Source of the DNA: Acidimicrobiia bacterium
GTDB taxonomy: Bacteria > Actinomycetota > Acidimicrobiia > Spongiisociales > ZC4RG35
Reading direction: 5' to 3'
NCBI GenBank assembly: GCA_017577575.1
Contig: PKRG01000009.1
Span: 1-64,000 of the forward strand
Length of the DNA stretch: 64,000 nt
The notes beneath the pieces were generated by a model. It did no database searches and was not told the DNA's origin. It was given only the letters and a program-made list of their open reading frames with translations. A program made the position numbers and the translations under genes. Below, in pieces: positions 8,878 through 17,355 of this stretch (its first letter is position 1; each line of letters starts with the position of its first letter).

Positions 8878-8909
8878 ACGTCCCCCGCCGCCGCGGTGGC
8901 GGGGGACGT
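8878..8909 (+). terminator. stem-loop after the ABC operon
   Basis: A perfect 12-bp stem (ACGTCCCCCGCC paired with GGCGGGGGACGT) closes an 8-nt loop 9 bp after the permease stop. There is no T-tract, so termination may be of the GC-rich actinobacterial kind. Confidence 0.6.
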
Positions 8910-8924
8910 GCCATCCTTGGGGGC

Positions 8925-10136
8925 ATGCAGCGCCGCGTGCCGCGCTGGAGCCAGATTCGCGAGCTGATCCAGATCGAGCCTCCGGCGTTGCGACGCGACG
9001 CCCGCCTGACGCGGGCCGCCACCGTCTGGGACCTGCGACGGATGGGACGGAGGCGCACCCCTCGGGCGGTCTTCGACTACGTCGACGGCGCCGCCGAAGC
9101 CGAGATCTCGCTCCATCGCTCGCGGGAGGCGTTCCGGCACATCGAGTTCGTGCCCCGCGTCCTCCGAGACGTGTCGAAGGTCGACACCACGACCACCATC
9201 CTCGGCAAGCCCGCTTCGATGCCCCTCGCCCTGTCGCCCACCGGCTTCACCCGGATGATGCATTCCGCCGGAGAGCCGGCGGTGGCCGCGGCGGCGGCTG
9301 CGGCCGGCATCCCCTACTCCCTGTCGACGCTGGGGACCACGTCTGCCCGCGATCTCGCCCGGGCCGTGCCCCATGCCGAGCGGTGGTTCCAGTTGTACGT
9401 GTGGAAGGACCGCGGCTTCGCCCGGGAGCTGATCGACGCCGCCCGCGACGGCCGCTACTCGGCGCTGATCCTCACGGTGGACACCCCCGTGGCCGGCGCC
9501 CGCCTACGCGACGTCTACAACGGGCTGACGATTCCCCCGAAGCTGCGGTGGAAGACCATCCTCGACGGGGCGCTCCATCCTGCCTGGTGGTGGGACCTCC
9601 TCACAACCGAGCCTCTGGAGTTCGCTTCCCTGCGGTCCTCGGAAGGCACCGTCGCAGAGCTGATCGACAAGGTGTTCGACCCGTCCGTCGACTTCGACGA
9701 CCTCGCTTGGCTGAAGGAGACCTGGGACGGGCCGGTGATCGTCAAGGGCGTCCAGACACCGGACGATGCCGTGGCGGTGGCCGAGCGGGGCGCCGACGCG
9801 GTGATCGTCTCGAACCACGGGGGCCGCCAGCTCGACCGGGCACCGGTGACCCTGGAAGTCCTCCCGGAGGTGGTGACGGCGATCGGCGACCGGGCCGAGG
9901 TCTACGTCGACGGGGGGATCATGTCCGGTGCCGACATCGCCGCCGCGCTCTGCCTCGGGGCGAGAGCCGCCATGGTCGGCCGCGCGTACCTGTACGGCCT
10001 GATGGCGGGCGGCCGGACCGGGGTGGACCGGGCGATCGCCATACTTCGGGCCGAGTTGGTGCGCACCATGCAGCTGCTCGGGGTCACGACGGTGGACGAA
10101 CTGGACGGCTCGCGCGTCCGGTGGCGCCACCGGTGA
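8925..10136 (+). CDS. FMN-dependent alpha-hydroxyacid oxidase/dehydrogenase (LldD-like)
   Basis: A 403-residue FMN enzyme of the lactate dehydrogenase/glycolate oxidase family, which oxidises 2-hydroxyacids to 2-oxoacids. Visible marks: FDYVDGAAE near residue 46, the LSPTGFTRM phosphate-loop region, the catalytic His in SNHGGRQLD, and the FMN-phosphate site VDGGIMSGADI with GRAYLYGLMAGG. The length matches LldD2-like proteins. ATG 8925 lies 7 nt after CATCCT, a probable -10 for a leaderless mRNA. The next gene begins 2 bp after its stop. The acid used (lactate, glycolate, mandelate) is not decided. Confidence 0.88.
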   Translation: MQRRVPRWSQIRELIQIEPPALRRDARLTRAATVWDLRRMGRRRTPRAVFDYVDGAAEAEISLHRSREAFRHIEFVPRVLRDVSKVDTTTTILGKPASMPLALSPTGFTRMMHSAGEPAVAAAAAAAGIPYSLSTLGTTSARDLARAVPHAERWFQLYVWKDRGFARELIDAARDGRYSALILTVDTPVAGARLRDVYNGLTIPPKLRWKTILDGALHPAWWWDLLTTEPLEFASLRSSEGTVAELIDKVFDPSVDFDDLAWLKETWDGPVIVKGVQTPDDAVAVAERGADAVIVSNHGGRQLDRAPVTLEVLPEVVTAIGDRAEVYVDGGIMSGADIAAALCLGARAAMVGRAYLYGLMAGGRTGVDRAIAILRAELVRTMQLLGVTTVDELDGSRVRWRHR

Positions 10137-10138
10137 CC

Positions 10139-11098
10139 ATGCCGACGATCCCGGCCGCGCTCCTGCGGGCGATCGAAGAGGAGATCGCGACAGTTCCCCT
10201 GCGGAACCTGCAGTCGCGGGTGGCCGAGATGATGTCGGCCTACCGCTCCGGCGACCCCGCCGCCGCCCCACTACTCGACGAGACTGGCGCCAAGGCGTAC
10301 GCCGCATACCGGATGCCCGGGACCGTGGCCGCTCTCCTCCGAGTGTTCGCCGCGCTCACGGAGACGACAGGAGCCGCGCCGACTTCCCTCGTCGACGTCG
10401 GAGGCGGCACCGGAGCCGGGATGTGGGCGGCCCGTGCCGTATGGCCGTCGCTGGAGCAGGTGACGGTCGTGGACCGCTCCGAGGCGGCGACCGAGGTGGG
10501 CAAGCGCCTGGCCCGGGAACTCGACGTCCCCGTCGCGTGGCAGGTCCAGGCGGCGACAGATGAGCTGCCCAGCGCCGACGTCGCTGTCGCCGCTTACGTC
10601 TTCGCCGAGCTGGAGCGGGAGGAAGCCGGCCTGGTGGTCGACGCCATGATCGAGGCCGCGCCGGTAGTGGTCGTCGTGGAGCCGGGCACCCCGATCGGCC
10701 ACCAGCGGATCCTCGAGGTGCGCGACCGGATGCTGGACGCCGGGCTTCGCCTGGCGGCTCCCTGCCCCCATCACCGGCCCTGTCCCCTGGCGGGTCGGGA
10801 CTGGTGCCACTTCGCGGCTCGGTTCAACCGCCCGTCCTGGTTGCGCCGCCTCAAGGGAGCCGAGTTGGGCCACGAGGACGAGAAGTTCTCCTACGTCGTC
10901 GGCACGCGGCTCGACGTCCACGACACTGCGCCCCGGATCATCCGCCACCCCTCGAAGCGGGAGAAGATGATCACCTTGGAGCTGTGCCAGACCGACGGCA
11001 CGGCCGCGACCGTGACGATCACCCGGCGCGACAAGGCTGCCTACCGGCACGCCCGCGACGTCCGCTGGGGCGACCGATGGCTGGTTAAGACCTCCTAG
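10139..11098 (+). CDS. Rsm22-like SAM-dependent methyltransferase
   Basis: A 319-residue protein of the Rsm22 family (related to mitoribosome small-subunit assembly factors). It has a SAM-binding motif VDVGGGTGAGMWAA near residue 87, VVEPGTP, and the family's Cys-rich signature CPHHRPCPLAGRDWCHF with RFNRPSW following, probably a metal or Fe-S site. A role in ribosome assembly or rRNA methylation is known only by family analogy. ATG 10139 follows the oxidase stop by 2 bp; an in-frame GTG at 10133 would overlap that stop. Confidence 0.85.
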   Translation: MPTIPAALLRAIEEEIATVPLRNLQSRVAEMMSAYRSGDPAAAPLLDETGAKAYAAYRMPGTVAALLRVFAALTETTGAAPTSLVDVGGGTGAGMWAARAVWPSLEQVTVVDRSEAATEVGKRLARELDVPVAWQVQAATDELPSADVAVAAYVFAELEREEAGLVVDAMIEAAPVVVVVEPGTPIGHQRILEVRDRMLDAGLRLAAPCPHHRPCPLAGRDWCHFAARFNRPSWLRRLKGAELGHEDEKFSYVVGTRLDVHDTAPRIIRHPSKREKMITLELCQTDGTAATVTITRRDKAAYRHARDVRWGDRWLVKTS

Positions 11099-11118
11099 CG
11101 CAGGCCGATAAGTCCGTG

Positions 11119-12798
11119 ATGAAACTCCGTCGGACGGGAAGGGGCCCAGCCGCGGCTGCGCTCGTGGCGATAGCCGGCCTGATCCTCACCGGCGCCGCTT
11201 CCTACGCCGCGTGGCTCCACGACCAGGACATGCGAGCCCACGACCTGGCCCGGGCCGGGGAAGTCATGGCGGGGGCGATCGAAGGCACTGTGAACGCAGC
11301 CGTCACCGAGCTCCGGTCGGCACAGGCTCTGTTCGAGGCATCGAATCAGGTCACATCGATCGAGTTCTCCCAGTTCGCCATCCACCAGGGGGCGTCGCCG
11401 GGCATCGCCGTGATCGGGTTCGCCCGGGTGGTCCCGGCCGACGAATGGGCGGTGTTCCGCGCCACCGCCCGTCTCGAGCGACCCCACTACGTGATCCTCG
11501 GGGTGGACCGTCACCCGATCACCAGCCCGCCCCAGGGTCGGCACGCGGTGCCGGTCTGGTACGTGCACCACCGGCGGATCGCTCCCGCCTTGTTGGGAGT
11601 GGACCTGGCCGACGACCCGGAGCGATGGTCGGCGATAGAACGCGCGTTGACCAGCGGCGGGCCCGCTATGACCGGCCGCGTGTCCGTATTGGGCGGGACC
11701 GGCGACCTCGTCGAGATCTACCTGCCCGTCCACAGCAGGTCCGCGGGCGGGCCGGGGCTCGTCTTCGCCCAGCTCGACCTCTTCTACCTGGTCGAGGCCA
11801 TGGTGGGCTCCTCGGAGGACGCCCCGTCCATCCACATCGCCGACGTCACCGGATCCGATCCGTCGGCGCCTGAGAACGACTCCGGACACTGGTCGGGCCG
11901 CATCGACGTCGTAGACAGGGTCTGGGAGATCTCCCTCACCGACGAAAGCCGGCTTCTCCTGCCGACGTTCACCGCCACCGTCGCCGCTTCGGGTGTCGCC
12001 ATCACGCTGTTGGCAGCCGTGCTCACCGCCGCAGTGACCTCCGCCCGGGAGCGGCGCCGCCAGCTCGACGACCTGCTCACCCGGGCCCGGGAAAAGGACG
12101 TCTTCTTGGCGACGGTCGCTCACGAGCTGCGGACACCGTTGACGAGCGTGGTCGGGGCCGCCGCCTTGTTGGTCGAGCAGTGGAATCGGTTGGACGAGGC
12201 CGAGATCGAAGAGCTGCTCCAGGCGGTCCATTCGGAGGCCACCGATCTGTCCGACCTGATCGAGGACTTCCTCGTCGCCGGCCGTCTCCAGGCAGGAGCG
12301 ATCAGTTACCGATCCGAGACCGTCGACGTCGGCGACCAGATCCGCCGGGTCCTGGCGCGGATCAACCCGCTCCAGGACTTCCAGCTCGACCTCGGAGAAT
12401 CGGGCCCGTTCGCCCGAGCCGACTCGCTGCGGGTGCGCCAGATCGTCCGCAACCTGCTGGTGAACGCCAACCGATACGCCCACGGCGAAGTACGGGTCGC
12501 CGCCTGGGAGACCGCCGACCGCGTCGTCGCCGAGTTCCGCAACGACGGCGACCCGATCCCGCCGGAGATGGCCGAGGTCCTGTTCGAGCCGTATCAGAAA
12601 GGGAAGGGCCGAACGCAGACGTTCGGATCCATCGGGCTCGGGCTGCCCGTGTCACGCAAGCTGGCGCGGGCGATGGGAGGCGACCTGAGCTATGCCTACG
12701 AGGACGGCTGGTGCGTGTTCACCCTCGAGCTTCCCCCGGCGACGGCCGCCTCCGCCTCCGAGGCCCGCCCCCTGTATCCGGCCGGCACGATCCGCTGA
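11119..12798 (+). CDS. CHASE-domain sensor histidine kinase
   Basis: A 559-residue membrane kinase. Order: membrane helix (about 15-35), extracytoplasmic CHASE-type sensor domain (about 70-230, with PGIAVIGFARVVP and VPVWYVHHRR), second helix (about 285-308), a short coiled linker, HisKA with phospho-acceptor His 335 in VAHELRTPLTS, then HATPase with RNLLVNAN (about 446), a D-box NDGDPIP and SIGLGLPV (about 505). No response regulator is adjacent, so it is an orphan kinase here. ATG 11119 (second codon after a GTG at 11116) lacks an obvious SD. CHASE ligands are usually small extracellular molecules. Confidence 0.9.
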   Translation: MKLRRTGRGPAAAALVAIAGLILTGAASYAAWLHDQDMRAHDLARAGEVMAGAIEGTVNAAVTELRSAQALFEASNQVTSIEFSQFAIHQGASPGIAVIGFARVVPADEWAVFRATARLERPHYVILGVDRHPITSPPQGRHAVPVWYVHHRRIAPALLGVDLADDPERWSAIERALTSGGPAMTGRVSVLGGTGDLVEIYLPVHSRSAGGPGLVFAQLDLFYLVEAMVGSSEDAPSIHIADVTGSDPSAPENDSGHWSGRIDVVDRVWEISLTDESRLLLPTFTATVAASGVAITLLAAVLTAAVTSARERRRQLDDLLTRAREKDVFLATVAHELRTPLTSVVGAAALLVEQWNRLDEAEIEELLQAVHSEATDLSDLIEDFLVAGRLQAGAISYRSETVDVGDQIRRVLARINPLQDFQLDLGESGPFARADSLRVRQIVRNLLVNANRYAHGEVRVAAWETADRVVAEFRNDGDPIPPEMAEVLFEPYQKGKGRTQTFGSIGLGLPVSRKLARAMGGDLSYAYEDGWCVFTLELPPATAASASEARPLYPAGTIR

Positions 12799-12808
12799 GG
12801 CTCAGCGG
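12792..12808. terminator. palindrome covering two convergent stop codons
   Basis: CCGCTGAG-G-CTCAGCGG is a perfect palindrome spanning the TGA of the CHASE kinase and the TGA of the opposing gene, whose reading frames end 3 bp apart. It could form a small bidirectional hairpin (6-bp stem, 5-nt loop). Confidence 0.4.
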
Positions 12809-13707
12809 AACAGGTCTTCGATGGCGTCGACGACATCGCCGACCAGTTGCTGCCAACCGCTGTTCTTCTGACGCTCCCAGCGCATGCGCCGCTTGCTGGC
12901 GCGGCGGTAGAGCTCGGGATGGGCGATGCCGTCCAGCGCCCTGAGCATTCCCCGACGCACCGAGCCCAGCCAGCCGCGAGCGGTGGCGATCATCGACCCG
13001 GCCGCGACGGCCAGACCCGGGACCGCGGCGGTGAGGAACTGGAGCAGGTCGTTCCCCCCGGGCACACCCGCCGCCACCGCCACCCCGGAGACCACGCCGG
13101 CCACGGCGACGCCGGCGCCTACCCCGACCGCCGTGTTCCGGATCCGGCTCGTGTCGACCTCCAGTTCCACGAGGTGCTCGTCGGGACCGAGGGAGATCTG
13201 GCGATGGATCACCTGGGGCATGCCGCGCAACGACTTGGTGCCCTCCGTCCCGAGCGCCAGCCGGGTGGACGTCATCCAGTGCTTGTCCGGCTCCCACCGG
13301 ATCCCGTCGGGCGTGCGGGCGACCGGCCGCAGCCCTTCCTCGGTCTCCAGCCACGCCATGACGCGGTTGGCGACCTCGCTGGCTTCTCCGTTGGCGATCG
13401 TCCGCTCGACCAGGCGGGCCGGCCCGAGCCATCGGTGTGTGTCGCGGGCGGGTGGTGACGCCATCTCCTCCCGGATCGCCCGGTCGACGACCGAGTCGTC
13501 CAGACCCAGTTCGGAGGCGATGCGGCGGATCTGGTCGGGGGTGAACACGTCCTTGGAATGGCGTTGCGCCTGGATGCGGATGGCCCGCTCCAGCACCCGC
13601 TGGGCGTCGTCGCGGCTGAGCGCGTCCAGTCGGCGAGCCAGCTCCTCGTGGGAGGCCCGCCACCTGGATTGGGAGTCGCGGCCCGATGCGCCCTCGGAGC
13701 GCTGCAT
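12802..13707 (-). CDS. membrane protein of unknown function
   Basis: A 301-residue protein I do not recognise. Residues 20-85 look helical, with SRDDAQRVLERAI and a helix-turn-helix-like stretch DQIRRIASELGLDDSVVDRAI (about 58-78). Residues 90-185 are probably a beta-rich domain. Two adjacent glycine/valine-rich membrane helices follow (about 191-213 and 219-243), and the C-terminus is basic then amphipathic (WQQLVGDVVDAIEDLF). CATACT lies 6 nt before ATG 13707, a possible leaderless promoter. It is convergent with the CHASE kinase. Membrane-linked regulation is possible but not shown. Confidence 0.75.
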   Translation of the reverse strand: MQRSEGASGRDSQSRWRASHEELARRLDALSRDDAQRVLERAIRIQAQRHSKDVFTPDQIRRIASELGLDDSVVDRAIREEMASPPARDTHRWLGPARLVERTIANGEASEVANRVMAWLETEEGLRPVARTPDGIRWEPDKHWMTSTRLALGTEGTKSLRGMPQVIHRQISLGPDEHLVELEVDTSRIRNTAVGVGAGVAVAGVVSGVAVAAGVPGGNDLLQFLTAAVPGLAVAAGSMIATARGWLGSVRRGMLRALDGIAHPELYRRASKRRMRWERQKNSGWQQLVGDVVDAIEDLFR

Positions 13708-13722
13708 CTTTCCAGTATGGCC

Positions 13723-14628
13723 TCAGCCGACGGATGCGGGATCGGTGTTGGCGCCGGAGACGACGACACAGACCCGTTCCGACGGCGCCACCCCACAGGC
13801 TCCCGAGAGCACCGCGGCGAGCGCGGTGGCAGCGCCGGGCTCGGCGACGAGGCGCGCCTGTCGCCACAGCCATCGCTGGGCCTCGATGACGTCGGCATCG
13901 TCGACCACCACGGCGGCATCGACCCAGCGACGGGCCGCCTCGAAGGCGATCTCTCCCACCATCGCCGCCCCGAGTGAGTCGGCGGCCACGCCTCCGACCT
14001 CGACGGCGACGGGATGCCCGGCATCGAGCGCGGCGCCGAGGGCGTTGGTGGTCCTGGTCTCGGCGGCCACCACGCGGGCGTCGTCTCGGATCCACGAGGC
14101 GATGCCGGCGATGAGGCCGCCTCCGCCCACGGCGACCACGACCGTGTCCACGTCCGGGACCTGCTCCAGGATCTCCCGACCCAGCGTGCCCTGGCCGGCC
14201 ACCACCAGGGGGTCGTCGAAAGCGTGCACCTCGACGGCGTCGGAGGCTTCGAGATGTCGACGCGACGCCTCGAGGGCGTCGTCGTAGTAACCCTCGATCT
14301 CGTGGAGGCGGACACCGGTGGCCCGGATCCGCTCGATCTTCGCCTCGGGTGAGGTGGTGGGCACGAATATGTCCGCTAGCCGGCCCAAAGTGGTGGCGGC
14401 GTGGGCCACCGCCAGGCCGTGGTTGCCGCCCGAAGCGGCCACCACCGCCTCGACATCGGGGCGGGCGGTGAGAAACGAGAACGCTCCCCTCACCTTGAAC
14501 GAGCCCGTCCTCTGCAGCTGCTCGAGCTTCAAGAACAGGTTCGGTTCCACCTCGAGCACCGGCGTTCGCCGCACGTAGGACTCGATCCGCTGCGCGGCGG
14601 CTTCGATGTCGGCCCTGGTGACTTCCAT
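13723..14628 (-). CDS. PLP-dependent threonine/serine dehydratase-like enzyme
   Basis: A 301-residue fold-type II PLP enzyme. The Schiff-base Lys is in SFKVRGA (near residue 44), SGGNHG binds substrate/phosphate (near 65) and GGGGLIAG holds the PLP phosphate (near 165). It lacks the ACT regulatory domain of IlvA, so it is catabolic-type threonine/serine dehydratase or a racemase relative. ATG 14628 is 7 nt after TACCTT, a leaderless -10; an upstream in-frame extension would run into the divergent sirtuin gene. A paralogue lies at 24380-25363. Confidence 0.85.
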   Translation of the reverse strand: MEVTRADIEAAAQRIESYVRRTPVLEVEPNLFLKLEQLQRTGSFKVRGAFSFLTARPDVEAVVAASGGNHGLAVAHAATTLGRLADIFVPTTSPEAKIERIRATGVRLHEIEGYYDDALEASRRHLEASDAVEVHAFDDPLVVAGQGTLGREILEQVPDVDTVVVAVGGGGLIAGIASWIRDDARVVAAETRTTNALGAALDAGHPVAVEVGGVAADSLGAAMVGEIAFEAARRWVDAAVVVDDADVIEAQRWLWRQARLVAEPGAATALAAVLSGACGVAPSERVCVVVSGANTDPASVG

Positions 14629-14670
14629 CGGCGCCAAGGTAGCCCCGACGCGCAAGATGGAGTTTTCCCA

Positions 14671-14676
14671 TACCCT
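14671..14676 (+). promoter_or_regulatory. -10 element TACCCT, leaderless sirtuin transcript
   Basis: TACCCT ends 7 nt before ATG 14684, placing transcription start at or next to the start codon. Confidence 0.6.
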
Positions 14677-14683
14677 TTGGGCG

Positions 14684-15451
14684 ATGGAGGAGCTGGAGAA
14701 AGCGGTCGAAGCGCTGCGGGGAGCGGACCGGATCACCGTCTACACCGGCGCGGGCATCTCCACGGAGTCGGGCATCCCCGACTTCCGCGGGCCGAACGGC
14801 CTGTGGACCAAGGTCGACCCCGACGACTTCACGATCGAGCGCTACGTCCGCAACCGCGAGGTCCGCGTCCGCAAGTGGCGCATGCACGCCAACGGGGAAC
14901 TGTGGGGCGCACGGTCCTCGGTGAAGCCGAACCGGGGCCACATGGCGATCGTCGACCTCTACCGGGCGGGCCGTCTCGCCGGCTGCGTCACCCAGAACAT
15001 CGACGGGCTCCATCTCGTCTCCGGGCTTCCCGAGTCGATGGTCGCCGAGGTCCACGGGAACGTCCGGCGGGTCGTGTGCCTCGGCTGCGAGGCCACCTGG
15101 CCCACCGAGGAGGTGCTGAAGCGGGTCGATGCCGGCGAGGAGGACCCGGCGTGCCCGCACTGCGGAGGCATCCTCAAGACGTCGACCGTGATGTTCGGCG
15201 AGGTCCTCCCCGCCGAGGAGATGGCGAAGGCGTGGGAGTTCGCCAAGAACGGCGACGCGGTGCTGGTCGTGGGGTCCACCGTCGGGGTGTGGCCGGCGGC
15301 AGAGATCCCGATGACGATGGCCCGCGAGGGAAAGCCGATGGTGATCGTCAACCAGGGCCCGACCGAAGCCGACCTGTTCGCCACGGTCCGCATCGACGGC
15401 TCCGCCGGAGAGGTCCTCCCCCGGCTCGTCCACGACCTCCTGGCGGGCTGA
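14684..15451 (+). CDS. cobB: NAD-dependent protein deacylase (sirtuin)
   Basis: A 255-residue SIR2 enzyme that removes acyl groups from lysines using NAD+. GAGISTESGIPDFRG (near residue 20) binds NAD, TQNIDGLH (near 103) and the catalytic His in VHGN (near 124) are intact, and two Cys pairs (CLGC, CPHC) bind zinc. ATG 14684 follows TACCCT by 7 nt; an in-frame ATG at 14657 would add nine residues. The next gene is an acyl-CoA dehydrogenase; acyl-CoA enzymes are common sirtuin targets, so the pairing is suggestive only. Confidence 0.93.
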   Translation: MEELEKAVEALRGADRITVYTGAGISTESGIPDFRGPNGLWTKVDPDDFTIERYVRNREVRVRKWRMHANGELWGARSSVKPNRGHMAIVDLYRAGRLAGCVTQNIDGLHLVSGLPESMVAEVHGNVRRVVCLGCEATWPTEEVLKRVDAGEEDPACPHCGGILKTSTVMFGEVLPAEEMAKAWEFAKNGDAVLVVGSTVGVWPAAEIPMTMAREGKPMVIVNQGPTEADLFATVRIDGSAGEVLPRLVHDLLAG

Positions 15452-15457
15452 GACACC

Positions 15458-15510
15458 CGTTTTGTGGGCCGGGAAAGCGCCCAACACCGCCCTTTCCGGA
15501 CCACAAAACG
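15458..15510 (+). terminator. long stem-loop between sirtuin and acyl-CoA dehydrogenase
   Basis: CGTTTTGTGG (15458-15467) pairs perfectly with CCACAAAACG (15501-15510); CGGGAAAG inside pairs with CTTTCCGG after a small bulge. Placed 7 bp after the sirtuin stop and just before the promoter of the next gene. Confidence 0.6.
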
Positions 15511-15520
15511 TTGCAGGCAG

Positions 15521-15526
15521 TACCCT
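15521..15526 (+). promoter_or_regulatory. -10 element TACCCT, leaderless acyl-CoA dehydrogenase transcript
   Basis: TACCCT ends 7 nt before ATG 15534. Confidence 0.6.
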
Positions 15527-15533
15527 TCGATGC

Positions 15534-17336
15534 ATGTCCGAATACCGCCCGCCGCTCGAAGACATCGAGTTCACCCTGCATCACGTCGCCGACCTGCCGG
15601 CGGTCGCCAAGCTCGACGGGTTCCAGCACCTCGACCCCGACACCGTGAGCGGGATCCTGTCCGAGGCGGGCCGCTTCTTCTCCGAGGTCATCGCCCCGCT
15701 CAACAGGATCGGCGACCAGCAAGGCAGCGTGCTCGACGAGAACGGCCAGGTGCGCACCCCGGATGGCTTCAAGGAGGCGTATCGCAAGTTCGTCGAGGCC
15801 GGCTGGGCCGGTGCCCACATCCCGGAGGAATACGGGGGCGGCGGGCTGCCGTACACCGTCGGCATCGTCCTCCAGGAGATGTTCAAGTCCGCCAACATGG
15901 CGTTCTCGCTGTGCCCGCTCCTGACGCAGGCGGCGATCGAGGCGCTGATCCAGCACGGGTCGGAAGAGCAGCGGGAGCTGTACCTGGAGAAGCTCGTCAC
16001 CGGGGAGTGGGCGGGAACCATGTGCCTCACCGAGCCGCACGCCGGCTCCGACGTCGGCGCTCTCTCCACCAAGGCGGTGCGGCAAGACGACGGCACCTAC
16101 CGGATCACCGGCACGAAGATCTTCATCACCTGGGGCGACCAGGACCTCACCGAGAACATCATCCACCTGGTGCTCGCCCGCACCCCCGGCGCCGCTCCGG
16201 GCACCAAGGGTATCTCGATGTTCGTCGTCCCCAAGTACCTGGTGAACCCGGACGGCACGCTCGGCGAGCGCAACGACATCAAGATCGTCTCGCTCGAGCA
16301 CAAGCTCGGCATCCACGCCTCGCCGACCTGCGTGGTCAGCTTCGGCGACTCCGGTGAGGGAGCGGTCGGCTACCTCATCGGCGAGGAGCAGTCGGGGATG
16401 CGGTACATGTTCACGATGATGAACTCGGCTCGCATCGGCGTCGGCGTCGAAGGGCTGGCGATCACCGAGCGGGTGTACCAGCAGTCGGTCGCCTACGCCC
16501 TCGAACGTGTGCAGGGACGCGAGGTGGGAGCTCCCCCGACGCAGTCGACTCCCATCGTGCGCCACCCCGACGTGCGGCGGATGCTGATGACGATGCGGGC
16601 TTATCGGGAGGCTCTGCGCGGCCTGCTGTATCTCACCGCCCGGTATCTGGACGAGGAACGCCACGCCGACACCCCGGAGGAGCGCAAGCAGGCCGGCGAG
16701 ATGGTGGCGCTGCTCACCCCCATCACGAAGGCGTGGTCGACCGACGTGGGCGTGGAGATGGCGTCTCTGGGCATCCAGGTCCACGGTGGCGTCGGCTACA
16801 TCGAGGAGACCGGCGCCGCCCAGCACTACCGGGACGTGCGCATCGCCCCGATCTACGAAGGCACCAACGGCATCCAGGCCATCGACCTCGTGATGCGGAA
16901 GCTGCCGATGGGCGGCGGCGAGGTGGTCGAGCGGCTCATCGCCCAGATCGACGAGACCGCCGCCGAGCTGCGCCAGAGCCCGGCGCTCGAAGACTTCGCG
17001 GCGTGCCTCGACGACGGCGTCGAGGCGGTGAGCGAAGCGGTCGACATCCTCCTGTCCCGGCTGCAGGGCTCGCCCAACGACGCTCTCGCCGGCGCCACGC
17101 CGTTCCTCAGGCTGTTCGGCACCGTCATCGGCGGGTGGCTCCTCGGCAAGGCCGCCCTCGCCGCCCAACGGCAACTGGCGGCCGGGTCGGGCGACTCGCC
17201 GTTCCTGGAGGCGAAGATCGCCACGGCTCGCTTCTACGGGGAGCAGATCCTCCCCAGCGCCCTCGGCCTGGTCGACTCGGTGAAGGCGACGTCGGAGGTC
17301 TTGTTCGCGATCCCCGACGCCGACCTGGCCCGCTGA
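15534..17336 (+). CDS. long acyl-CoA dehydrogenase (DmdC/FadE type, 600 aa)
   Basis: A 600-residue FAD enzyme that makes 2-enoyl-CoA from an acyl-CoA. The N-terminal domain leads to YGGGGLPYTVG, the FAD-binding CLTEPHAGSDVGAL (near 163), the middle beta domain with KIFITWGDQD, then the helical C-terminal domain where YEGTNGIQAIDLVMRKLP includes the usual catalytic Glu region. About 130 further residues form the extra C-terminal domain seen in the 600-residue subfamily that includes 3-methylmercaptopropionyl-CoA dehydrogenase (DmdC). Substrate cannot be assigned. ATG 15534 follows TACCCT by 7 nt. Confidence 0.9.
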   Translation: MSEYRPPLEDIEFTLHHVADLPAVAKLDGFQHLDPDTVSGILSEAGRFFSEVIAPLNRIGDQQGSVLDENGQVRTPDGFKEAYRKFVEAGWAGAHIPEEYGGGGLPYTVGIVLQEMFKSANMAFSLCPLLTQAAIEALIQHGSEEQRELYLEKLVTGEWAGTMCLTEPHAGSDVGALSTKAVRQDDGTYRITGTKIFITWGDQDLTENIIHLVLARTPGAAPGTKGISMFVVPKYLVNPDGTLGERNDIKIVSLEHKLGIHASPTCVVSFGDSGEGAVGYLIGEEQSGMRYMFTMMNSARIGVGVEGLAITERVYQQSVAYALERVQGREVGAPPTQSTPIVRHPDVRRMLMTMRAYREALRGLLYLTARYLDEERHADTPEERKQAGEMVALLTPITKAWSTDVGVEMASLGIQVHGGVGYIEETGAAQHYRDVRIAPIYEGTNGIQAIDLVMRKLPMGGGEVVERLIAQIDETAAELRQSPALEDFAACLDDGVEAVSEAVDILLSRLQGSPNDALAGATPFLRLFGTVIGGWLLGKAALAAQRQLAAGSGDSPFLEAKIATARFYGEQILPSALGLVDSVKATSEVLFAIPDADLAR

Positions 17337-17355
17337 GGCCGCCGGCGCCGGTCCG

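Noticed and set aside
12719..15574. Minus-strand open frame of 951 codons
   Set aside because: It crosses the unknown membrane gene, the PLP dehydratase and the antisense of the sirtuin in wrong frames; Arg/Gly-rich with no domain.
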